Below, in pieces: positions 16,106 to 24,607 of a DNA stretch of 64,000 nucleotides. Source of the stretch: Phytoactinopolyspora mesophila (GTDB taxonomy: Bacteria; Actinomycetota; Actinomycetes; Jiangellales; Jiangellaceae); contig NZ_WLZY01000001.1 in assembly GCF_010122465.1 (NCBI RefSeq), forward strand, positions 496,001 to 560,000, in the 5' to 3' direction. Position 1 is the stretch's first letter. Every line of letters begins with the position of its first letter. The notes beneath the pieces were generated by a model. The model was not told the origin of the DNA, searched no databases, and saw only the letters and a program-made list of their open reading frames with translations. The translations under genes and the position numbers were made by a program.

Positions 16106-16720
16106 TCAGGACTCGCCCGCGGGTGGCGCGGCCGCCCGGATCACGCCGCCCACAACCTGAGCGACCCGGTCCGCGGCCGAGTCAGGGTCGGGCTGGCCCG
16201 CGTCCAGCCAGCCAATCACCGACTCGATGGTCACCGCCGGGACGACCTGTGCTGCCCAGTCCAGCCAGGGACCGGCCGGAATCAGTTTGGCGAGGTTGCG
16301 TCGCGCCACTTCGGCCGATGCCGAGTTGAGATCGTCAATCATGCCGCGGAACTCCGGCTCCCGGGCAGCGTGATGAAACAGCAAGCGGAAACCCTCCGGG
16401 TCGGCTGAGGCCGCACGAAGCAGAGCCGGGATGGCGTCGGCGTCGTAGTTGTCGTCGCCGACCTCCGAGACCAGCCGCTCACACGCGCGCTCCAGAACCG
16501 CCCGGTACATGTCGGCCTTCGAGTCGAAGTGGCGGTAAAGCAGGACTCGGGTGATGCCGGCCTCAGTGACGATGTGGTCCAGGCTCGTCGCGGCAAAGCC
16601 TGAGCGGGCGAACGCTTTGGTCGCGGCGTCGAGAATCTGGGCCCGCCGCTCGGCGCGGCGCATCCGCCTGTGCGGGCCGGAGCTCGGGCCGGCGACTTCG
16701 GACTGGTCGGCTGCGGTCAT
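16106..16720 (-). CDS. TetR/AcrR family transcriptional regulator
   Basis: A 204-residue repressor. The N-terminal helix-turn-helix is at residues 22-70 (RAERRAQILDAATKAFARSGFAATSLDHIVTEAGITRVLLYRHF), with the usual 'YRHFDSKADMY' end. The C-terminal ligand domain is unassigned. It is divergent from the cytochrome P450 gene, and a palindrome lies in the 90-base gap, so it most likely controls that gene and itself. Confidence 0.9.
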   Translation of the reverse strand: MTAADQSEVAGPSSGPHRRMRRAERRAQILDAATKAFARSGFAATSLDHIVTEAGITRVLLYRHFDSKADMYRAVLERACERLVSEVGDDNYDADAIPALLRAASADPEGFRLLFHHAAREPEFRGMIDDLNSASAEVARRNLAKLIPAGPWLDWAAQVVPAVTIESVIGWLDAGQPDPDSAADRVAQVVGGVIRAAAPPAGES

Positions 16721-16741
16721 CTTCTCTCCGGCGCTCGCTTG

Positions 16742-16757
16742 TTTACTGCAGAGTAAA
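16742..16757. promoter_or_regulatory. Likely TetR operator between TetR and P450 genes
   Basis: TTTACT and AGTAAA form a perfect inverted repeat around GCAG. It lies 22 bases upstream of the TetR start and 54 upstream of the P450 start. A second, weaker dyad (ACTTG-N8-CAAGT, 16764-16781) follows. Both fit dimeric repressor sites in this A/T-rich divergent promoter. Confidence 0.6.
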
Positions 16758-16810
16758 TATGTAACTTGTTAAAGGGCAAGTATACAAACGTGAGTTTACC
16801 TGGAGGCTTG

Positions 16811-17983
16811 ATGACCGTTCAGCTGCCATTTGAGCAGGCCGGCCCATTGCAGATGCCGCCTGCGCTCCGCAAGCTGCAGGCTCGAGGCAGCGTTCACAAG
16901 ATCCGTACCCGGGTCGGCGACCATGCGTGGCTGGTCACCAGGTACGACGACGTCCGTCGACTTCTCGACGACCACCGGCTCGGCCGATCACATCCCGATC
17001 CGGCCAACGCCGCCCGCTCCGGATCCTCTGCACTGTTCGGTGGCCCGTTGGGCAGCTACGAGACTGAGAAGGCGGACCATGCGCGGATGCGGTCGTTGCT
17101 GCAGCCGCATTTCTCGCCCAAGGTGATGCGGGCGTTCCGTCCGCGAGTGGAGACGTTGACGTCCCAGCTTCTCGACGACCTTACCCAGCAAAGCCAGCCG
17201 GCAGATCTCAATGCCGTACTCGCTCTCCCGCTGCCGATCCTCGTGATCTGCGAGCTCCTGGGCGTGCCGTACGAAGACCGCACGCAATTCCGGACCTGGA
17301 CGCAGGCGGCCGCGGACGTGACTGACCAGGCTCGCTCCGAGCAGGGTCTCGGGGAGCTGTTCGCCTACGGCCAGCGGCTCGTGGCGCGCAAACGCCGCGA
17401 TCCGGGCGACGACGTGATCTCGCGTCTATGTGCGACCGACGGAGTAGACGACAACGAAATCGCGATGCTGTCGATGTCGCTGCTGTTCGCCGGCCATGAG
17501 ACGACCGTCGTCCAGATCGGCATGGGCGCCTTGCTCTTGCTTAGCAATCCCACGCACTGGCAGACGGTGCTCGACGAGCCCGAACTGATCCCGGGTGCGG
17601 TTGAGGAGCTTCTGCGCGCGCCAGGCAAGGGTGGCGGCGGCATTCCGCGATACGCCCACGCCGATATCGAGATCGGTGGTGTCGTGATCCGCGCGGGTGA
17701 GCTGGTCATGCTGGACAACGGCGCCGCCAATCACGATCCGCGGGTCTTCGATGATCCGGACCGCTTCGATCCGCAACGGCAAGGCGCGAGTGCTCACCTG
17801 ACTTTCGGCCACGGCGCGCGCTATTGTCTCGGCGCTCCGCTGGCTCGCATCGAGCTCCAGGCCGTGTTCGCTCAGCTGATTCCCCGGTTTCCGGCGATGC
17901 GGCTGGCCGTGCCGCCCGAAGATCTGGTGTTCCGCGACGATGTCCTCACCGGCGGCCTGGTCGAGCTCCCCGTCACGTGGTGA
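16811..17983 (+). CDS. Cytochrome P450
   Basis: A 390-residue soluble bacterial P450 that hydroxylates an unknown substrate using electrons from a separate ferredoxin system, not encoded here. The I-helix motif AGHETT is near residue 226, the K-helix ExxR (ELLR) near 266, and the haem loop FGHGARYCLG near 331-340 with the cysteine ligand. I start at ATG 16811, which has GGAGG six bases upstream. It is regulated, by inference, by the divergent TetR protein. The TGA stop lies inside the left arm of a long hairpin repeat. Confidence 0.93.
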   Translation: MTVQLPFEQAGPLQMPPALRKLQARGSVHKIRTRVGDHAWLVTRYDDVRRLLDDHRLGRSHPDPANAARSGSSALFGGPLGSYETEKADHARMRSLLQPHFSPKVMRAFRPRVETLTSQLLDDLTQQSQPADLNAVLALPLPILVICELLGVPYEDRTQFRTWTQAAADVTDQARSEQGLGELFAYGQRLVARKRRDPGDDVISRLCATDGVDDNEIAMLSMSLLFAGHETTVVQIGMGALLLLSNPTHWQTVLDEPELIPGAVEELLRAPGKGGGGIPRYAHADIEIGGVVIRAGELVMLDNGAANHDPRVFDDPDRFDPQRQGASAHLTFGHGARYCLGAPLARIELQAVFAQLIPRFPAMRLAVPPEDLVFRDDVLTGGLVELPVTW

Positions 17984-18065
17984 TCGTGAGCGGATTGTGG
18001 CGGTAAAACTCGGACATTTGCCCCCGCAGGCGGCCACTTAACGACCACAATCCGCTCACGATCAC
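17980..18065. repeat. Dispersed hairpin repeat, family A copy 1
   Basis: A perfect 21-bp inverted repeat: left arm 17980-18000, right arm 18045-18065, 44-base loop. The arm begins GTGATCGTGAG and ends TTGTGG. The stop codons of both converging genes (P450 at 17981-17983, EamA at 18062-18064) are formed by the TGA in the two arms. It can act as a bidirectional terminator-like structure. Related copies are at 25461 and 63091. Confidence 0.85.
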
Positions 18066-19015
18066 GGGGGGTTGGTGGGGCGCGTGCCAGGGGCCAGGGC
18101 GCGACGTCCTGGACGACGCGACACCGCGACGCCGGCGAGACAGATCACGCCGCCCACCATGGCGTACACCGTCGGACTCTCCGCGAGCAGGACCAAGGAG
18201 AGCAGGACCGAAACGGCAGGAACGGCGTATGTGGTGGCGCTGAGCCGCCCGGCGTCCATTCGCCTCAGGGCATAAGCCCAAAGGGTGAAGCCAATCGCCG
18301 TCGGGAACAGTCCTAGGTAGATCACACCGAGAACAGCGCCCACGGACGCGCCCCGCACCTCATCCAGAAGCGGTGCGGACCAGGGGAGCAGCACAAGAGT
18401 CCCGACGACGCATCCGAGCCAGATTGCCGTCAAGGTATCGACCCGGCGCAGGGCGACCTTCTGGATGAGCACGCCCGCGGCATAGAGCACCGCGGCCAGC
18501 AGGCACAGCGCTACGCCGATCCGATCGCCCTTCCCGGACGAGCCCATGGCGATGACGGCGAGCCCGCCCATCGCGATGAGAGAGCCCACGATGAGCGGGC
18601 GCGGGTATCCCTCACCCAGAAGCGCTCCAGCGCCGAGGGCGATGAGCAGCGGTGCGATGTTGACCAGGAGCGCTGCGGTGCCGGCGTCGACGTGGCGCTC
18701 CGCCGCATTGAGGACGACGGTGTAGCCGGCCAGCCACAACACCCCGTATCCGGCGATCAGCGGCAATGATCTTCGTGGGGTCGGCACGGCCTGCGCGCGG
18801 ACCCGCATCACCGCCACCATCACGGTGAGCGCCGCGGTTGCCACCGCAAGCCTTGCCAGCGCCATCGGTGCCGGTGAGAGGGTGTGGCCGACGGCGCGGA
18901 TGGCGACGAAGGCGGAGGCCCACAGCACCACGGTGACCGCGGCGGCGGCCACTGCTTTGGTGTGGTCGGCGGGTGGGGCCGGGCCGGCTCGAAGGGCCTG
19001 AAGCGTCTGGGGCAC
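18062..19015 (-). CDS. EamA/DMT superfamily transporter
   Basis: A 317-residue membrane protein with ten predicted helices in two EamA halves. The first repeat starts 'VTVVLWASAFVAIRAVGHTLSPAPMALARL'; the second contains 'YAAGVLIQKVALRRVDTLTAIW' and ends 'AESPTVYAMVGGVICLAGV'. The family exports amino acids or other metabolites. It is divergent from the LysR gene with an 83-base gap, so LysR control is plausible. The start ATG at 19013-19015 lacks a strong ribosome binding site. Confidence 0.88.
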   Translation of the reverse strand: MPQTLQALRAGPAPPADHTKAVAAAAVTVVLWASAFVAIRAVGHTLSPAPMALARLAVATAALTVMVAVMRVRAQAVPTPRRSLPLIAGYGVLWLAGYTVVLNAAERHVDAGTAALLVNIAPLLIALGAGALLGEGYPRPLIVGSLIAMGGLAVIAMGSSGKGDRIGVALCLLAAVLYAAGVLIQKVALRRVDTLTAIWLGCVVGTLVLLPWSAPLLDEVRGASVGAVLGVIYLGLFPTAIGFTLWAYALRRMDAGRLSATTYAVPAVSVLLSLVLLAESPTVYAMVGGVICLAGVAVSRRPGRRALAPGTRPTNPP

Positions 19016-19085
19016 GAGGTCTATGGTCAGACGCTAAACACTAAAGCACAAGCGAATGTTTCTGCACGAACGTTAAGGTCAAGTG

Positions 19086-19091
19086 TACAAT
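19086..19091 (+). promoter_or_regulatory. -10 element of a probable leaderless LysR gene
   Basis: TACAAT lies seven bases before the LysR ATG, so the transcript would begin at or next to the start codon. No Shine-Dalgarno is present. The preceding A/T-rich 60 bases serve the divergent EamA gene as well. Confidence 0.5.
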
Positions 19092-19098
19092 CTAGCGC

Positions 19099-20061
19099 AT
19101 GCTTGATGTCTCCCGTCTTCGGCTTCTGCGTACCGTTGTCGCCACCGGGTCGATTCGAGCCAGCGCTTCGACTCTCGGGTACACCCCGTCCGCGATCAGC
19201 CAGCAACTGGGGCTTCTGCAGCGGGAAACCGGCCTTCGGCTGCTCGAGCGGGTGGGTAGGGGGATCGAACCGACCGCCGCCGGGCGCACGCTGGCGGCCG
19301 AAGCGGGATCGCTGTTCGAAGCCCTGAGCAGGGTTGAGGGTGTCGTGGAGGATCTGCGCGCGGGACGCATGGGCAGCTTGTCGATCGGGTACTTCGCCTC
19401 GGCGGGAGCGGTCTGGCTCCCCGCCGTGGTGGCCGCGGTGCACGAGGAATTCCCCGAACTCCGGCTCGACCTTCGTATGACCGAGGCGAGGGGCGCCGAG
19501 ATGACCGCTCCGGACGTCGACATCTTCGTGAGCCGTGCGGAAGCAGAACCGGCCGCGGGCTCGGTTCAGATCCGCAGGCTGGTAGACGACCCCTACGTCG
19601 CAGTGGTCCGTGCCGACCACCGGATCGCCGGGCTACACGAGGTGCCGATGTCCGCACTTGCGAGTGAACGCTGGGTCGACAACGACCTCAACGACGGCGC
19701 CTGCCGACAGGTGCTGATGGCCGCTTGTATGGAGGCAGGGTTCGCCCCGGAGTTCGCCGTCGAGACTCACGACTACCAGACGGCTATCCGCTTCGTCGCC
19801 ACCGGTATCGGGATCACCGTGGTGCCCGGGCTGGGCATCAACGAGCTTCCTGACGGGCTGACCACCGTGTCCGTGGTGGCGCCGACTCCGGTGCGGCACA
19901 TCAACGTAGCGGTGAAGAAGTCTGCCGCCGAACACCCCGCGGTGCTGCGGGTGCTCGAGCTACTGGAGACTGCGGTCAAGACCGGGGCGGCTCCGACGGC
20001 TTCTTCTCGTCGGGCAGATTCCCGGAAGCCACCAGTTGCTCGGCGACATCTCGCAACTTGA
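19099..20061 (+). CDS. LysR family transcriptional regulator
   Basis: A 320-residue regulator. The N-terminal winged helix-turn-helix (LRLLRTVVATGSIRASASTLGYTPSAISQQLGLLQRE) is followed by a periplasmic-binding-like effector domain from about residue 90. It probably controls the divergent EamA exporter. Its last 28 codons overlap, tail to tail, the 3' end of the GAF-ANTAR gene (86 bases shared); these residues are Arg/Ser-rich and may be a read-on past an ancestral stop. Confidence 0.9.
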   Translation: MLDVSRLRLLRTVVATGSIRASASTLGYTPSAISQQLGLLQRETGLRLLERVGRGIEPTAAGRTLAAEAGSLFEALSRVEGVVEDLRAGRMGSLSIGYFASAGAVWLPAVVAAVHEEFPELRLDLRMTEARGAEMTAPDVDIFVSRAEAEPAAGSVQIRRLVDDPYVAVVRADHRIAGLHEVPMSALASERWVDNDLNDGACRQVLMAACMEAGFAPEFAVETHDYQTAIRFVATGIGITVVPGLGINELPDGLTTVSVVAPTPVRHINVAVKKSAAEHPAVLRVLELLETAVKTGAAPTASSRRADSRKPPVARRHLAT

Positions 20062-20683
20062 CATTGGCATCCTGCGAGTAGCGGCGCAGTACGTCGAATG
20101 CGCGGCGAGCATCGAGTCCGTAGCGCTCCATCAGCAGGCCCTGGGCCTGGCCGATGACGTTACGGGTTTCGACGGCCTGGCGCAGCCCATCCTCCTCGTG
20201 CCGGCAGTCCAGCGCGATGGCGGCGTGGCTGGCCAGGACCTGGGCCCGGGCGGCGTCGTCCTCGTCGAGCTGACCGGCTTGCGGCGCATAGATGTCGATG
20301 GTGCCGATGGTTCGCCGGCCCGTGTAGAGGCAGGCGCTGATGGCGCTGTGGAGGCCGAGTTCAGCGACTTTGGGCCCCCACGTGGGCCAGCGAGTGTCGT
20401 CAGCGGTGTTGCGGACCAGGCAGGTGGATTGTTCACGGGCCGCGCTGACACTCGGGCCTTCGCGCAGAGAATCCTGGAGCGCCTCCGCTTCTTCGACCTC
20501 GGCTCCAGTGGCGGCGGCGACCTCCAGCTGCCGCTGGGAACGGAGCAGTACCAACCCGCCGGCTTCCGCATCGGTCATCCGCGTCGCGTACTCAACAACC
20601 TTCTCAATGGTGTGATCGAGCCGGGGCTCGTCGTTGAGATCGCGCGCGGCATCGGCGAACTCAGACGCATCTGGCGAACCCAT
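19976..20683 (-). CDS. GAF and ANTAR domain protein
   Basis: A 235-residue protein of the same class as the one at 243-932. The GAF domain is at about residues 20-165 ('SLREGPSVSAAREQSTCLVRNTADDTRWPTWGPKVAELGLHSAIS'), the ANTAR domain at 170-225 ('VETRNVIGQAQGLLMERYGLDARRAFDVLRRYSQDANVKLRDVAEQLV'). It would sense a small molecule or stress and act on RNA hairpins. The frame opens at 20758, but the ATG at 20681-20683 has CGGAGGA just upstream and begins the conserved part. The 3' end overlaps the convergent LysR gene by 86 bases. Confidence 0.88.
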   Translation of the reverse strand: MGSPDASEFADAARDLNDEPRLDHTIEKVVEYATRMTDAEAGGLVLLRSQRQLEVAAATGAEVEEAEALQDSLREGPSVSAAREQSTCLVRNTADDTRWPTWGPKVAELGLHSAISACLYTGRRTIGTIDIYAPQAGQLDEDDAARAQVLASHAAIALDCRHEEDGLRQAVETRNVIGQAQGLLMERYGLDARRAFDVLRRYSQDANVKLRDVAEQLVASGNLPDEKKPSEPPRS

Positions 20684-20810
20684 ATGTTCCTCCGCTCTCA
20701 AAACCGAGCCACGTGGTGAACACGTGGCCCGAAGCCCCACACCCATCATCCTGACCAACTGGCCCGGAACGCTTCCAGTTCGTTATTCAAACGTTACATA
20801 GCCCCGAATG

Positions 20811-21134
20811 TTACCACTGCCCGTACTCGCCGATGCCGGCATTCTCATCCCCGTCGTGGCCGTCACGCCGGGTGGCTCGCCACCGCAGTCCCACCACGAC
20901 GACATTGACCGCGGCCACGACGGCGATCATCCCGAAGAACACAGCGGCCGCGAGATAGCCTGCCGGAGCGTCACCCGCGGCTCTGACACCGAGATACGTG
21001 GCGGCAGCGGTGGCCAGCAGCAGCCCGAACCCAGCCAGCCCAAGGCGGGTGCGGTAGACCGACCTCGCCTTGCGGGGTTCGGCACCCGACGGCAGCGGCC
21101 GGCGCAGCCAAGTCCGGGCACGCTGCTCGTTCAT
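20811..21134 (-). CDS. DUF6343-like small membrane protein
   Basis: A 107-residue protein with two membrane helices (about residues 30-52 and 58-82) after a basic N-terminus 'RTWLRRPLPSGAEPRKARSVYRTRLGLAGFG', and with a charged C-terminal tail. The 'SGAEPRKARS..RTRL' start resembles DUF6343 proteins of actinomycetes, which have no known function. A very good sigma-F-type promoter lies ten bases upstream of its ATG, so it belongs to the stress group in this region. Confidence 0.7.
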   Translation of the reverse strand: MNEQRARTWLRRPLPSGAEPRKARSVYRTRLGLAGFGLLLATAAATYLGVRAAGDAPAGYLAAAVFFGMIAVVAAVNVVVVGLRWRATRRDGHDGDENAGIGEYGQW

Positions 21135-21144
21135 GTGTTCTACC

Positions 21145-21170
21145 TACCCGGGCTCCGGAGCGCGCAAACC
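21145..21170 (-). promoter_or_regulatory. Sigma-F/sigma-B type promoter of the DUF6343-like gene
   Basis: On the minus strand GGTTT is followed after 16 bases by GGGTA, an exact match to both halves of the actinobacterial sigma-F consensus. The start codon is ten bases downstream, so the message has little or no leader. Confidence 0.6.
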
Positions 21171-21251
21171 AGCGGTACGTGCGACCGCGAGGGCACGGGT
21201 GCCCAGGCGAATAGTGGGTACAGCGTGGGTACCGACACGGGAGGAGCAGGT

Positions 21252-21947
21252 ATGACCTTTTCCCTGGTGGCCCGTTGCGCACGGACCGGGCAGCTAGGCG
21301 TCGGCGCGGTGACGGCGATGATGGGCGTCGGCAAGCTGGCCACGTACGCCCAACCGGGTGTGGGTGCGGTTGCGTCCCAGGCCACGATGAACCCCTACCT
21401 GGGGATCGACGGCCTGCGGCTGGTGAGTAGCGGGCTTGGCGCAGACGAAGCGCTGCGCCGGCTCATCCGGGAAGATCCTGGCCGGGACGTACGTCAGGCC
21501 GGCTTCGTAGACCGGCATGGCCACTCGGCGGCATGGACGGGTGACAAGACGCCTGGCTGGTCCGGGCACATCTGTCAGAAGGACGTCGCCACCCAGGGAA
21601 ACCGGCTGGTGGGACGGGAGACGCTCGAGGAAACGCTCAGGGCGTTCAGGGAGCACTCAGAACTAGACCTGGCCGAGCGCCTGCTCGTCGCCCTGGAGGC
21701 CGGGGAAGCTACCGGTGCGGACAAGAAGGGTGCGCTTTCCGGCACGGTGTACGTGGTGGATACCGAGGAGTACCCGTTGTGGGACCTGCGGGTGGACCAC
21801 GCCGACGACCCCGCCAAGGAACTCCGGCGGCTCTTTTCCGAGTCGTTGGAACTCCTCATACCTCAGGTGAAGGCACTGCCCACGCGTGCGGATCCGCTCG
21901 GCGAGGCAACTCGTCAGGCGCTGGCCGAGCATGACGCGGCGCCCTGA
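21252..21947 (+). CDS. DUF1028 family protein
   Basis: A 231-residue protein of the DUF1028 group, thought to share the Ntn-hydrolase fold. The start MTFSLVARCARTGQLGVGAVTAMMGVGKLATYAQPGVGAVASQATMNPYLG is characteristic, as is 'GDKTPGWSGHICQKDVATQGNRLVG'. In the family the residues after the second or third codon are often 'TFSI', with the exposed Thr a candidate nucleophile. No substrate is established. I chose ATG 21252 because GAGGAG is at the right distance; the upstream open frame is not coding. It lies in the stress-type cluster. Confidence 0.88.
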   Translation: MTFSLVARCARTGQLGVGAVTAMMGVGKLATYAQPGVGAVASQATMNPYLGIDGLRLVSSGLGADEALRRLIREDPGRDVRQAGFVDRHGHSAAWTGDKTPGWSGHICQKDVATQGNRLVGRETLEETLRAFREHSELDLAERLLVALEAGEATGADKKGALSGTVYVVDTEEYPLWDLRVDHADDPAKELRRLFSESLELLIPQVKALPTRADPLGEATRQALAEHDAAP

Positions 21948-21999
21948 GGGTATGGCAGCAAACGCGGTTCACCTAGATCGATGCACCGAAAGGAAGGCT

Positions 22000-22893
22000 A
22001 TGTCCACCCAGTCTCTCGCCGGTTCCGGACCGGATCAGTACCCCAGCGAATTCCCAGGCCAGCAACAGGAACCACCGGGCTGGACACACGTGATGAACCC
22101 CGTGCCGGACCATGGCGAGCAGAGCTATGTCGGATCCGGACGGCTGAGTGGCCTGCGTGCGCTGATCACCGGCGGTGACTCCGGGATCGGCCGGGCTGTT
22201 GCCATCGCCTACGCCCGCGAAGGGGCTGACGTCGTGCTGGCCTATCTGCCGGAGGAACAGTCCGACGCGGATGAAACCGTGGCCGTCGTCGCTGCCACCG
22301 GCCGCCGGGTGGTCACCGTGCCGGGAGATCTGACCTCCCACGAGGCGTGCCTCGAGCTGGCCGAGCGGGCGGCCTCTGAGCTGGGCGGGCTGGACATCCT
22401 GGTCAACAACGCCGGCTTCCAGATGGCACGCTCACCGGGTATCGGTGACGTCAGTCCCGGGCAGCTGGACCGCACCGTGCGGACCAATTTCTATGCCCTC
22501 TTCTGGCTCACCCAAGCTGTGATTCCCCATCTCGCGCGTGGGGCCTGCATCATCAACAACTCCTCGATCCAGGCGTATGACCCATCGGTCTCGCTGCTGG
22601 ACTATGCAGCGACCAAGGCGGCCATCAACAACTTCACCGTCAACCTCGCCGCCGAGCTGGGGCCGAAGGGTATCCGGGTCAACGCCGTGGCACCGGGCCC
22701 GATCTGGACGCCGCTCCAGCCGGCTACTCAACCGGAGGAGAAGGTGGAGAAATTCGGCCAGGACACCCCGCTGGGCCGCGCCGGCCAGCCGGCCGAGGTG
22801 GCGCCGGCGTTCGTCTTCCTCGCTTCGCCGTCCGAGGCCAGCTATGTCTCGGGCACAGTGCTCGGTGTGACCGGTGGCAAGCCGGTGTTCTGA
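22000..22893 (+). CDS. SDR oxidoreductase, general stress protein 39/YghA-like
   Basis: A 297-residue NADP-dependent SDR. It has the long N-terminal extension of the YghA/YdaD group ('QYPSEFPGQQQEPPG' then 'MNPVPDHGEQSYVGSGRLSGLRALITGGDSGIGRA'), the cofactor motif TGGDSGIG, NNAG, a catalytic Ser in 'NNSSIQAY', and 'DYAATKAA' with Tyr and Lys. Relatives in Bacillus belong to the general stress regulon. The ATG has AGGAAGG upstream. It is 52 bases after the DUF1028 gene. Confidence 0.92.
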   Translation: MSTQSLAGSGPDQYPSEFPGQQQEPPGWTHVMNPVPDHGEQSYVGSGRLSGLRALITGGDSGIGRAVAIAYAREGADVVLAYLPEEQSDADETVAVVAATGRRVVTVPGDLTSHEACLELAERAASELGGLDILVNNAGFQMARSPGIGDVSPGQLDRTVRTNFYALFWLTQAVIPHLARGACIINNSSIQAYDPSVSLLDYAATKAAINNFTVNLAAELGPKGIRVNAVAPGPIWTPLQPATQPEEKVEKFGQDTPLGRAGQPAEVAPAFVFLASPSEASYVSGTVLGVTGGKPVF

Positions 22894-22910
22894 TAGGCCG
22901 CCCCCGACGG

Positions 22911-24134
22911 CTATTCGGAGGCGTGTGTCTCTTGGGCGAGGCTCGAGTCCGAATCACGTAGATGGCTCAGCAGCCGCTCGGCCTCGACCAGCAGCGCGCC
23001 GCAGTCGGCGATGCTGCGTGCGTCGCGGGGTTGGGCCTCGCGTAGCTGGTCGGTGAGATCGTCGTGCATCTGGAGAGCTGAGTCGATCTGGTCGGAGAGG
23101 CTGCGCTCGGGCAGCCCGGCGCCGGTGTGGTAGGCGCCGAAGGAACGCAGCGCGTTGGCGGACTCGTCGATCAGGTCGGCGTAGCGGGGGAGGAAATCGC
23201 CGAGCAGGTGGCCGTCTGTGCCCGCCTCGCCGTATCTCCTCGCGTAGTTGAGGGCGAGAGTGATTCCCTGCATCTCGCCGACTACCCGTCCCAAGGTGTC
23301 TGCCGCGTCGCGATAGTCGGTGAACACCGGGCGCTGCCGGTGTGCGAGCCGACGTGGGTTCAACCGGCTGTTCTCCGCGCTGTAGTCGATTTCGTTCCTC
23401 GAGCGTTGCACGGTGTCGGAGAGGCGTTCGGCGTGTTCGCGCCATGCGTCCACGTCGTCGAGGGGTGTGTCCGAGCGGAGTTCGCCGGCGATTTCGTCGA
23501 GCAGATCGGCGGCGGACGAGCTGACGTCCTCCACGGCCACCGCGGCGTCGTGGAATCGGATCGGTGGTGCGAGGAGCAGGTTGGTCGCGGCGCCGAGCAA
23601 GGCGCCGCAGAGTACCGTGGTGAACAGGCTGAGCAGGTAGCCGGGGTCGTCGCCACCGCCGGCGGCGAAGGTGAAGATGCCGACGATAGCCACCTGGGGG
23701 CCGAGGCCGCGCAGCCTGGGCCACTGTCCGATGATCAACGTGATGCTGACCAGGACAGCCAGCGCCAGCATATGCTCACCGAGGGTGAGCCCGATGGCGC
23801 CCGCGCACACCAGGCCGACCACCACGGCCGCCACGTAGCGGACGGCGTGCAACACGGACTGGTACACGGTCACCTGCACGACCAGCAAGGCGGCAAACGG
23901 CGCGAAGCTCGGTATCTGCGAATCAAGGACGTAGACCGCCAGCGCGTACGAGCCGATGGTGGCGGCGATGCCCTTGATCACCTGCACCATGGAGCTGCGT
24001 TCGTGCCCGCGCCTGGACCAGGCACGGGCCATGGCCTTCCAGATTGCTGTGTTCAACTTCGTCCCCGTATGCTCGGTGTTCACTCCGCGCGCGACGCGGT
24101 TGGCAGAGCGGATACCCCGTCGGTGGGAAGCCAT
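22911..24134 (-). CDS. FUSC family membrane protein
   Basis: A 407-residue protein. Residues about 50-200 hold six hydrophobic segments of the aromatic-acid-exporter/fusaric-acid-resistance type ('IPSFAPFAALLVVQVTVYQSVLHAVRYVAAVVVGLVCAGAIG' with the invariant small-residue helix). The cytoplasmic C-terminal half is a helical domain with many charged residues. Such proteins export weak acids or support envelope integrity. The start is uncertain: the frame opens at 24203 and I use the ATG at 24132-24134. Its upstream end overlaps the sigma-F promoter region of the divergent small gene at 24187. Confidence 0.82.
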   Translation of the reverse strand: MASHRRGIRSANRVARGVNTEHTGTKLNTAIWKAMARAWSRRGHERSSMVQVIKGIAATIGSYALAVYVLDSQIPSFAPFAALLVVQVTVYQSVLHAVRYVAAVVVGLVCAGAIGLTLGEHMLALAVLVSITLIIGQWPRLRGLGPQVAIVGIFTFAAGGGDDPGYLLSLFTTVLCGALLGAATNLLLAPPIRFHDAAVAVEDVSSSAADLLDEIAGELRSDTPLDDVDAWREHAERLSDTVQRSRNEIDYSAENSRLNPRRLAHRQRPVFTDYRDAADTLGRVVGEMQGITLALNYARRYGEAGTDGHLLGDFLPRYADLIDESANALRSFGAYHTGAGLPERSLSDQIDSALQMHDDLTDQLREAQPRDARSIADCGALLVEAERLLSHLRDSDSSLAQETHASE

Positions 24135-24150
24135 GCTCGCCAGGCGCACC

Positions 24151-24175
24151 GGTTTGTCGCAGGGAGCGTGGGGTA
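24151..24175 (+). promoter_or_regulatory. Sigma-F/sigma-B type promoter of the 47-residue membrane gene
   Basis: GGTTT (24151-24155), 15 bases, then GGGTA (24171-24175): an exact match to the sigma-F consensus at standard spacing. The ATG at 24187 follows by 11 bases. Confidence 0.6.
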
Positions 24176-24186
24176 GGGGTTCGGGT

Positions 24187-24330
24187 ATGGCTGAACAAGG
24201 CAACGGACAATACAGCTCCGGGCGTCAGGGATCCCGCCAGCCGTGGCGGTCCCGGTTCTTCATCAGTGTGGCCGGAATGCTCATCGTCTTTGTCGGCATC
24301 ATGATGACGTTGCTGTTCATCGTGGACTAA
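24187..24330 (+). CDS. Small single-span membrane protein
   Basis: A 47-residue protein. A polar N-terminus (MAEQGNGQYSSGRQGSRQPWRSR) leads into one membrane helix (FFISVAGMLIVFVGIMMTLLFIV). Positive residues before the helix suggest the N-terminus stays inside. It starts 11 bases after an exact sigma-F-like promoter, so stress induction is likely. Function unknown. Confidence 0.65.
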   Translation: MAEQGNGQYSSGRQGSRQPWRSRFFISVAGMLIVFVGIMMTLLFIVD

Positions 24331-24607
24331 CGGTCTCTGGACACAGCCCTCGACCAGCGTGCCTACAGCTTGTGGGACGTCGACGGCGGCTACGTGTTCG
24401 GGATCACTGCGTACGCGGTGATCCTGCTTTTCGATACGTACGGCATCGGCGTGACACGCCTGTGGCGGTACCCGGCCGTCAGGGGACGAGGCCGGAGCCG
24501 ACCGGATGCCATCGCAGAAACCCTGGCCCAGCCGTTGCCGGCGGCGTGGACGTGCTCAGCGTGCCGAGCTTCTTCGGCCTCCCGCTCATGCCGCGTGGAC
24601 CCTCGCT
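24331..24607. other. Degenerate stretch before the Ku remnant
   Basis: About 280 bases without an intact gene. One frame (24370-24500) reads through a plausible membrane-like segment (YVFGITAYAVILLFDTYGIGV) but loses coding character before a stop. It looks like remains of a deleted gene. Confidence 0.35.

Noticed and set aside
23127-24176. 349-residue plus-strand frame opposite FUSC
   Set aside because: The minus strand has clear FUSC membrane segments; the plus-strand translation is compositionally odd.
24331-24607. N-terminal half of the Ku gene
   Set aside because: No frame here matches the Ku N-terminus; the region looks unrelated or deleted.
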